Assembly: GCA_016098155.1 (NCBI GenBank) | Contig: JAAAJB010000625.1 | Location: 3,841-19,979 of the forward strand | Length of the DNA: 16,139 nt | Source: Actinomortierella ambigua | Taxonomy: Eukaryota > Mortierellomycota > Mortierellomycetes > Mortierellales > Mortierellaceae | Reading direction: 5' to 3' | Shown: positions 10,082-16,139 of the stretch, piece after piece | Numbering within the stretch: position 1 is the first letter of the stretch | Layout of the letters: the number at the start of each line of letters is the position of its first letter | Notes under the pieces: model-generated | What the model saw: only the letters and a program-made list of their open reading frames with translations | The model's database searches: none | Told to the model about the DNA's origin: nothing | Made by a program: the position numbers and the translations under genes

Positions 10082-10543
10082 TTACTGTTCATCGTCATCA
10101 TCCACAATGCCGAGATTCTTCTTTCGTCGCTGTTCACGAAGCGAGGCGAGCTATTATAAAAATAGAGGATAAAGAAAACATGAGTCCTAGTAGATTTACG
10201 ATCCATGCAATCGGCGTGTGGGAAGAACAACAAAGTACGCCGCCCTCCCCTCTCCTCATACCCATTTCTTCTTGCAGTCCGAATAATCCTTGAAGAACTG
10301 AGTACACTTTCGCTTGTCAAAGTTGTGGTCCGACAGGCACTTGTACGAAGCCTTTGTTTGGGCAGCGCAGGGGTCCATGAACTGCGACTGTGACTTGGCC
10401 GTGTACTCCTTGTTGAACTGCTTCAGCTCGTTCTCTGACACGCGTAAGGGGACATGCCGCTCGTGGCGCTGGCGAGACGTTAATGAAGGATTCTCATCGG
10501 TCTGTGGTCCTGATTGGGTGCTGTCGGCTGATGTCGCGGCCAT
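10082..10543 (-). CDS. COX23: Cox23-like twin CX9C mitochondrial intermembrane-space protein
   Basis: Exons on the minus strand: 10543-10262 and 10150-10082, 116 residues. The coiled helix-coiled helix fold is set by C59-x9-C69 and C80-x9-C90, preceded by MDP and with the FDKRKC spacing typical of Cox23/CHCHD7. Proteins of this type are oxidised by Mia40 in the intermembrane space and assist cytochrome c oxidase assembly, probably in copper handling. Exon 1 ends at CKKKW. Reading on without splicing adds only V and a stop, but GTATGA there is a donor, and a TAATAG acceptor leads to a 22-codon exon (LASLREQRRKKNLG plus an acidic tail), a typical basic Cox23 C-terminus. The 111-nt intron joins in phase 0. 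The first 30 residues are polar, without a presequence, as expected for Mia40 substrates. The gene is divergent from THG1. Confidence 0.87.
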
Positions 10544-10908
10544 GATGTCTGAATTGGTATGGTGTTTACTGCCTCAAAAAAGGGAAATACAATAAAATCG
10601 CGGGAAAAGAGCCGCAAATTGGTGGCGTTGATCAGCACATACCGCTTTATACCACCTTCGAGAGGTTCGAGGCCTCCCCTCGGTGCCCGTCAATGCCACC
10701 ATCCTATCCAAGGGAGGAGCATCAGCACCGGCATTCCTGCGTGCTCATTAGTTTGTATAGTGGTAGTAGTGATAGTAGTAGTAACATAGACACTCCAGTT
10801 CGTCGGGACGCGTGACTGCAAAGCGCAGACTGCACTTTGTATCAATACAGTTATGGAATGCCCTTTTTTTGTACCGCATTCCAACACTGATCTCTCAGCA
10901 CTTCAGGA
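10544..10908. promoter_or_regulatory. Divergent promoter region between COX23 and THG1
   Basis: 365 nt between two divergent start codons, so it probably holds both promoters. It contains a degenerate GTA/GTG trinucleotide run at about 10760-10785 and a T-run just after 10860. No defined TATA box or factor site can be assigned by eye. Confidence 0.5.
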
Positions 10909-12151
10909 ATGGCGAAATCGAAATATGAATATGTCAAAGAGTTTGAGAAAGATGACAAAATGCTTCAGAATGTCTTCATTCTAGTCCGCATCGATGGCAA
11001 AGGATTTCACAAGTAAGCACTCGTTGGAAACATCCCCATCTCACTCCTACCTTTTGAACATTCCTTATGTTTATATATATATATATATTTCGCTTGATTT
11101 CCCACCACTTCGGTATTGATAAAAACAACTTGCCAAATAGGTTCTCGGCAGCCCACAACTTCACCAAACCCAACGACGAGCGGGCGTTGCACTTGATGAA
11201 CAAAGCCGCTCAAACCGTGATGAAGGAGCTGCACGACATTGTGTTAGCCTTTGGCGAGTCGGACGAGTTTTCGTTCCTCTTCCGCAAGTCGACTGATCTC
11301 TATCAACGGCGTGAGGCCAAGATTGTCACGACCGTCGTCTCCCTCTTTACATCCGCCTACCTCTACTTTTGGAACGACTATTTCCCAGCGTCTCAACGCC
11401 CCAAATACCCTCCTTGCTTTGATGGACGTGCAGTCTTATATCCATCGGAGGAAGAAGTCAAGGACTATTTCGCATGGCGCCAGGCAGATACCCATATCAA
11501 TAACTTGTACAACACGTCGTTCTGGGCCCTTGTCGATCAAGGTGGATTGTCACCCAAGGACGCCGAGATCCGATTGTCGGTAAGACCAAGAGGAGAAAAA
11601 AAAAGTCTTACAGAGCATGGTGCACTTGAAGATGGAAGGGCTGTGAGTATTTACTACTCTTCTTTTGTCTTCCCCCCCTCCTGTCCAATCTATGCTAGGG
11701 AACCGACTCCAAGGACAAGAATGAGATGCTATTCACTGAGTTTAATATCAACTATTCCAAACTCCCAGCCATGTTTCGCAAGGGGAGCACGCTATTGCGC
11801 GAAATGGTGGCCAAGCCTCCAAAAGGCGAGCCGACAGAGGATGGATCCACTGAAGAAACCCCGGGGAATGTAGAAACGAAAGCCTCGAAGGAGGAAAGAG
11901 CGAGCACCGTGGAAGATGAGGGAGCAAATGATGGAGTATTGGCGACCGATGCAGCACCCTCGACTAAACGGTCCACCAGTCCCTCCTCAGAACCAGGAAG
12001 CGAAGGGGCTTCAAAAGTGCTTCCTGTCCGGATGAAGAAGGGGATTGTCATTGACTTTGTTGATATCATTGGAGAAAAGTTCTGGACTGGTCGCGGTGCC
12101 TATATCCTTGCCTCCGAGTCACGGTGGAAGAAGAAAAAGACGACCAAATAA
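10909..12151 (+). CDS. THG1: tRNA-His guanylyltransferase Thg1
   Basis: Exons: 10909-11012, 11141-11579, 11699-12151, 331 residues. Thg1 adds the G-1 nucleotide to the 5' end of tRNA-His by 3'-5' polymerisation, an essential identity mark for histidyl-tRNA synthetase. Seen: the N-terminal MAKSKYEYVKEFE; metal-binding D29-G30 in RIDGKGFHKF; D76-E77 in GESDEFSFLFRK; the WRQADTHINNLYNT motif; and GTDSKDKNEMLF followed by FRKGS. The carboxylate numbering matches human THG1L. The protein is longer than usual (about 240-300) because an acidic Ser/Glu/Thr-rich insert of roughly 66 residues (about 221-286) separates the catalytic core from the C-terminal DFVDIIGEKFW element. It is in frame and uninterrupted, so probably a disordered loop. 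Intron 1 contains a TA dinucleotide run. The gene ends 55 nt from the convergent PRP38 stop. Confidence 0.95.
11072..11088. repeat. (TA)8 dinucleotide run in THG1 intron 1
   Basis: A perfect TA alternation of 17 nt inside the 128-nt first intron of THG1. A simple microsatellite. Confidence 0.9.
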
Positions 12152-12206
12152 AACATTTGTTGCCAGAAAAAATTGCTCAAAAGCTACTGATTGAATTCCG
12201 TTGTAT

Positions 12207-13453
12207 CTATTTCCTGGTGGTGGGACTTCTGCTTCTACTATTGCCTCTGCTTCCGCTTCTACCGCCTCGTCGTCGCAGCGATCGGCTTGGTGAACGGCTA
12301 TACCGCCGCCTCCGGGGTGAGCGACTTGGCGAGCGACTGTACGACCTAGGTCCACTCCTCCTGGTAGGTGATCGGCTCCTCGATCGACTCGTGGACCGAT
12401 GGCTGGGTCGTCGTCTTTGATCTGGTGAACGGCTCCTTGATCTAGGGGACCGCGACCTTGAGCGAGAACGACTTGTGGAGCGTCTTCTCGAAGATCCTGA
12501 GGTGGGTGATCGGCTCCTTGACCGGCTCCTGGATCGACTCCTAGATCGGCTCCTGGATCGTGAACTCGACCGGTCATCGTCATTGCCGCTACCCCCTCCT
12601 TCTGCTTGTCTTTGCTCATCTTCTTGCTCCTTCATGATCGCCTCCAGAGTGCTCACGCGCGGATCGAGATCGCCCGAGTCCTCCAGAATAAAGCGTTTGG
12701 TGAGTCGTGGTAGAACCACATCACACACTCGTTCTTCACGAAGCAGTTCGTCGATGAACTCATCCATATATGTCAACACGAACCCATCTAAAAGGAGGAG
12801 AACCCAAAAAAAAAACGCATATTAGTGTGTTGATAAATACTGTAATTGGTTGCAATGATTACAGAAAGCTTGAATGAATTGTTCGATATCATGGACTTAC
12901 TGAGCGTTCGCTTTCTCAACTTGCGAGGGTCATCCAAGAGCGGCTCCAGCACCTTATAGATGGTTGCTGGCTTCCCTGTCAGTCGCAAGTAGAAAGCCCC
13001 TAAGGCACGAAGATACTTGTTGCTATCATCCATGTCGTCGTCCTCACTCAGTCCTGTAATGTACTTGATCACAATCTCTTCATTTGGTTGGAGCTGAAGC
13101 AGCTTGAGGACGAGGCAGATAAATTCGGTCGGCTTTTGTGTTCCATACTGTCCTCCAATGTAGTTGAGGTTGAAAGCTTTTTCAATGATGGTAGATTCTA
13201 AAGGCACGGGAAAAGAAAAAGGGAACAAGAGAGGGAAAAAAAATAGCGTCAATGGCTTCCTGCTCGCAAGATACAAGTGGTCAAGGCTTCAAAGCGCGGC
13301 ATGAAGGGAAATGGGTCTCTTACCAGTCAGACCAAAACATTGCTCTTTCCAGTACTTGCTCTCATAGATGCGTGTCCTGAGGATCTTCTCGATGAGGAAT
13401 TGAGGGTTGGTTCCATGGACGGCAATGGCGTCGCTGACAGTCTTGTTGTCCAT
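12207..13453 (-). CDS. PRP38: Pre-mRNA splicing factor Prp38 with C-terminal RS domain
   Basis: Exons on the minus strand: 13453-13324, 13197-12901, 12787-12207, phases consistent, 335 residues. Prp38 is a U4/U6.U5 tri-snRNP/B-complex component needed for spliceosome activation. The N-terminus, with NKTVSDAIAVHGTNPQFLIE and RTRIYESKYWKEQCFGLT, matches the family nearly word for word; then come the IGGQYG and ALGAFYLRLTGKPA helices and MDEFIDELLREERVCDVVLPRL. From about residue 215 onward the protein is an Arg-Ser dipeptide tail, as in animal PRP38A and unlike budding yeast, which lacks it. The RS region forms degenerate tandem repeats in DNA (about 12290-12575). The start codon is only 54 nt from the end of the Fanzor-like relic upstream, so its promoter must be compact or lie inside the relic. 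Convergent with THG1. Confidence 0.95.
12290..12575 (-). repeat. Degenerate tandem repeats encoding the Prp38 RS domain
   Basis: Short AGN-CGN repeats encode alternating Arg and Ser, most regular at about 12510-12575. The regularity leaves the opposite strand open in several frames, which are not genes. Confidence 0.85.
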
Positions 13454-13507
13454 GCTGGCAAACTGGCGAGCTCCTGTGAAAAACGCCTTCCTTTTAAACA
13501 GTTACGG

Positions 13508-14507
13508 TTATGGCGGAAATGCCGACAAAATGACGTCACTTCGAGGCGCCCGGGAGGGGGCCGTTCTCACGGGCCGCAGGTAGAGCGGCCTTTGCTGTCG
13601 CTCAGTGTGAGCAAGGACGACACTGCACAGGTTGTGTGCGGCTGTTTCATCCCTGTGCAAGTATTTCTTGCACCCCTCGCAGTAGAACCACCGGATGCTG
13701 TCGTGACCTTGCCTACAAAGTTGTTACACGTGGGGCACTTCTTACTCATTCACACCCACGACAAGGAAAGACAGGCAGACAGGCAGACAGAGAGAGAAGC
13801 TGGTCAGCACTAGAAACGATTTGCGTTCGGCATGAAAGCGCAGGAACGATAAGGGGCAGAGACTTACCAGCTGGACGAAATACGAGGCAAACGTCCCATC
13901 CAACGACGAGAATCTGGGGCAGGCAGAGAACTTGCTTAGTCCAATTCCGATGACAGCCACTTCATCGTCCTTCTTTCGAGCGCCAGCTGATCCTCCAATA
14001 AATGGCAGCAAGCTGTCGGCAATCCGCTTAAACTCTTCATGTCTGGCCTTCTTCCCATCCCAACAGTATTCCCTGTATAGCGGGGTCTCGTTGTAGAACT
14101 GGTTCAAAGGCCCGGCATACTTGTCTTGATGTGCTAGGTAAGCCTCCAGGTTGGCTCGTGGACCTCGGATAGGTGGAGTGTTTTTGGAATCGATCTCACC
14201 GAGAATCATCGATGGTACGAGTTTTTCTCGTCTCCATCCAATGCCGAAACTTGAAAGTTGGTTAGTACAGCGCTTCTTGACTGATAGCCAAGTTGTGGCA
14301 GACTGGCTATCCTTTGATACTGATACCGCCTTGCCTCTCGCCCATCCGTGCTCCTTTCTTCTTTCCGCGGCTCACACGCTTCTTTTGACCTCTGCCATGC
14401 CGTCTGCGTCTGCGTTTGGGTGGACTGGCTTGTACGGCACTGGCGCTGACAACAAATGCTTGCCCCATATCTAAGCCAAGAATTCGTACCTTGCTTCGGG
14501 ATGACTT
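13508..14507 (-). pseudogene. Fanzor/TnpB-like RNA-guided nuclease relic (Cas12f1-like TNB zinc-finger family)
   Basis: Read on the minus strand, ordered pieces of one protein appear in shifting frames. First, 14507-14307 has the RuvC-I motif ILGLDMGQAFVVSASA (Asp codon 14471-14469), then a very basic stretch ending at TAG 14309-14307. Second, about 14380-13868, in another frame, has LSVKKRCTNQ, TPPIRG, LNQFYN and AVIGIGLSKFSACPRFSSL up to SYFVQL. Third is an intron-like gap with GTAAGT at 13867 but no AG before VVGVNE (RuvC-II Glu, 13747-13745). Fourth, CPTCNNFVGKV (13737-13705) lies in a third frame. Fifth, RWFYCEGC and LHRDETAAHN (RuvC-III Asp, 13651-13649) lie back in the second frame, to TAA 13510-13508. 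All three catalytic acids and the CX2C...CX2C finger are legible, but stops and shifts break the protein. Family recognition is from remembered motifs of fungal TnpB-like genes. Clustered sequencing errors are a less likely alternative. Confidence 0.72.
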
Positions 14508-15095
14508 TCATGAGAAACATATGGCCCTGGTGGACTCTTGACATTTAGCCTGCCTCCAAACAGTTCAATAACTGGGTAGAGGAGTGCGGTGGCCCCGTCA
14601 TTGCCGGCTCTACAGAGCCTGAGCTGCTACATAAGGGCGGGAAGAGGAATGTAGTTGTCCAAGAACGAACGATCTCCACAAGATTGTCTACTAATCCTTG
14701 CTCTAGGGTCTTCTCTGACGTGCACTTTAAGTTGTTTGCAGCATTCATAGTGTTGTTGAGCTGGTGTCACGCTTTGCTGGTGGCGTCGGATGTGTATAGG
14801 ACCTCGGGAAGCTGGACCTCAGGAAGCTTGGGGGAGAGCAAAAGGTAACGCGCTATGAAGATTTTACTTGCACACAAATCCATATAATAGATGCTCTGGT
14901 GCTCCCTGTCGTGGCGGCTGAGGTGCAACGGTATTGGGTTATTGGAAGGGAGTGTCGGTGTAGAGCCGGAGTATGTCCTCTTTCTCTCGCCTTAATTTTT
15001 TACGTACACATGTTCTAGGCATAAAGATCAGTAAGCTGATCAGATTGTCGATGCTTTCACTCCTCATCCACTGTTGAGCTAAAAAAAAAAAGACC
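14508..15095. other. Decayed region between the Fanzor-like relic and NUC1, with unassigned protein-like fragments
   Basis: 588 nt without an intact gene. On the minus strand a frame at 14748-14545 begins near LKCTSEKTLEQGLVDNLVEI and looks protein-like. In another frame, at about 14622-14478, is a stretch with NDGATALLYPVIELFGGRL followed by NVKSPPGPYVSH. These may be the eroded N-terminal part of the same TnpB-like gene or remains of another gene; I do not recognise them. The part nearest 15096 should include the NUC1 promoter, with a run of A just before its ATG. Confidence 0.4.
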
Positions 15096-15979
15096 ATGGC
15101 GATTCGCATTGCTGCTGCCTTTGCTGGAGGCGCCATCATTGGTGGTGCCACTGTTGCTGTACTTCAAAAGAAACAGCAAGCTGCTGTCTCCGTTGTCCCT
15201 CCAGTGGCTGTGCCTTCCCCTGGTCCGGCTCCCACCCCTGCTCCCGCCCCCGCCCCCACCCCTGCCCCAATTCCCCCTATCAAGAACCCTGCTGTCCCTA
15301 CCACCACTGGCCCATTGGTCCCCACGGTCCCTACCACATCGACACCCGGTACACCCGCTCCTTCCGGCAACATCCGCATGATCATGCCCCACGGTTTCCC
15401 TGGTAGAGTGTCTTGCATCCCTGAGCCAACGGCTTCTCCCCTTTTTTTCAAAAAAAAAACCTTATTGCAGTCCATTCATTTGACCGAGTACCTCGGGCTA
15501 ACCCCATACATTCGTACCATGCATACCCCACAGGTCCGGTTAACGATCTCTTTGTCCGTGAAGGCTACGTTACTTCTTATAACGTAAGTTTACTCTCGTG
15601 CTATGCCCGTCGCATATCCTCTCCTTTTCACCAGCCCCTCCTCGAGTCTTTTATAGCTTCTATTTCCTAACTTGTTGTTCCACTGTCACTACCACCCCCT
15701 CTCAGCGCCAACTCCGTCATCCAAACTGGGTTGCGGAGCACATTACCGCCGATACCCTGAAGGCAGGCGAGGGTGTTGGTCGCGGTAGCTCTCAGTTCAA
15801 GGAGGACTCGACGGTGCCAGACATGTACAAAGCCAAGCTGAGCGACTATCTGCGCTCGGGCTACGATCGTGGCCACATGGTTCCAGCTGCCGATGTCAAG
15901 AAGTCGCAGACGGCGATGGACGAGACGTTTTTCCTGTCCAATATTGCTCCTCAAGTGGGCGACGGCTTTAACCGTGACT
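15096..15979 (+). CDS. NUC1: Mitochondrial DNA/RNA non-specific endonuclease (Nuc1/EndoG type), 5' part
   Basis: Exons seen: 15096-15402, 15534-15583, 15706-15979 (phase 1 at the end), about 210 residues. The rest lies beyond the window, since no suitable acceptor follows the GTAAGG donor at 15980. The family cuts DNA and RNA with a beta-beta-alpha-metal site. Seen: an N-terminal hydrophobic Ala/Gly segment (about 3-23), a membrane anchor or mitochondrial signal; a Pro/Ala/Thr linker (about 35-90); HGFPGPVNDLFVREGY joined across intron 1; RQLRHPNWVAEHIT; the catalytic DRGH at 173-176 (H176 general base); and SNIAPQVGDGFNRD, with N208 as the expected Mg ligand. Yeast Nuc1 sits at the mitochondrial inner membrane and acts in mtDNA metabolism and cell death. 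The W and remaining core after NRD are expected in the next exon. Start context agaccATGG is good, after an A-run. Confidence 0.9.
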
Positions 15980-16081
15980 GTAAGGTGTTGAAGGAATGGC
16001 TGCTTGAGAGGAGATGGGAGGAGTAAAAAGTCGACTGTGTCATTGACCCCACCTCTTTACCTCTTATTTTTCTTGAATTTA

Positions 16082-16113
16082 CCCTTCCCCCACCCTCCCC
16101 CCACCCTTCCCCC
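16082..16113. repeat. C-run cluster in NUC1 intron 3 (minus-strand G-quadruplex candidate)
   Basis: Six runs of three to six C separated by one or two bases, so the complementary strand has six G-runs with very short loops. It lies in the last visible intron of NUC1, near the window edge. Confidence 0.75.
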
Positions 16114-16139
16114 ACAAGTATATCCGGGCCGGGATTGTT

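Noticed and set aside
9857..10159. 100-codon plus-strand frame between MGE1 and COX23
   Set aside because: No recognisable domain, compositional noise, and it overlaps the antisense of the COX23 last exon.
10620..10680. tRNA-like T-arm (GAGG-TTCGAGG-CCTC) in the COX23/THG1 intergenic region
   Set aside because: No matching D-arm/box A, anticodon arm or seven-base acceptor stem could be built around it.
12290..12575. Regular short repeats that might resemble a repeat array or CRISPR
   Set aside because: There are no constant repeats with unique spacers; the periodicity is that of Arg-Ser codons in Prp38.
12124..12825. Plus-strand frames opposite the PRP38 RS tail (12124-12420 and 12475-12825)
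   Set aside because: The Arg/Ser repeats leave the other strand open by chance (Leu/Asp/Arg-rich); the minus-strand Prp38 reading is unmistakable.

Overview
The window looks like nuclear DNA of an early-diverging filamentous fungus, most plausibly Mortierellomycotina (Mortierella and relatives). This is inferred from short GT-AG introns of about 100-250 nt, CT-rich intergenic DNA, F-box/AMN1-like leucine-rich-repeat proteins with glutamine runs, a FAD monooxygenase of the kind these fungi carry in many copies, and a decayed Fanzor/TnpB-like gene. No database search was possible. All identities come from motif recognition and hand-built exon joins checked for reading phase.

Layout, left to right: a FAD-dependent monooxygenase (+, 194-2735, eight exons including an 11-nt and a 33-nt exon); an F-box/LRR protein with a 64-codon glutamine-rich tract (+, 3250-6917); a four-knuckle CCHC zinc-finger protein of the ZCCHC9 family (+, 7034-8294); mitochondrial GrpE/Mge1 (+, 8593-9437); a Cox23-like twin CX9C protein (-, 10082-10543) whose short last exon is easily missed; tRNA-His guanylyltransferase Thg1 (+, 10909-12151); the splicing factor Prp38 with a long RS tail (-, 12207-13453); a broken Fanzor/TnpB-like RNA-guided-nuclease relic (-, about 13508-14507) with further unassigned protein-like fragments upstream of it; and the 5' part of a mitochondrial EndoG/Nuc1-type nuclease (+, from 15096, cut by the window end).

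The intact genes are mostly housekeeping. Three act in mitochondria (Mge1 in matrix Hsp70 cycling, Cox23 in copper/cytochrome oxidase assembly, Nuc1 as a nuclease), and three act on RNA (ZCCHC9-like, Thg1, Prp38). Nothing suggests an operon or a biosynthetic cluster. COX23 and THG1 are divergent across 365 nt. THG1 and PRP38 converge with 55 nt between stop codons. The F-box and ZCCHC9 genes lie in tandem only 116 nt apart.

The most unusual element is the Fanzor-like relic. All three RuvC acidic positions and the zinc-finger cysteines are still legible, but they lie in different reading frames, one intron seems to have lost its acceptor, and the relic ends 54 nt before the PRP38 start codon.
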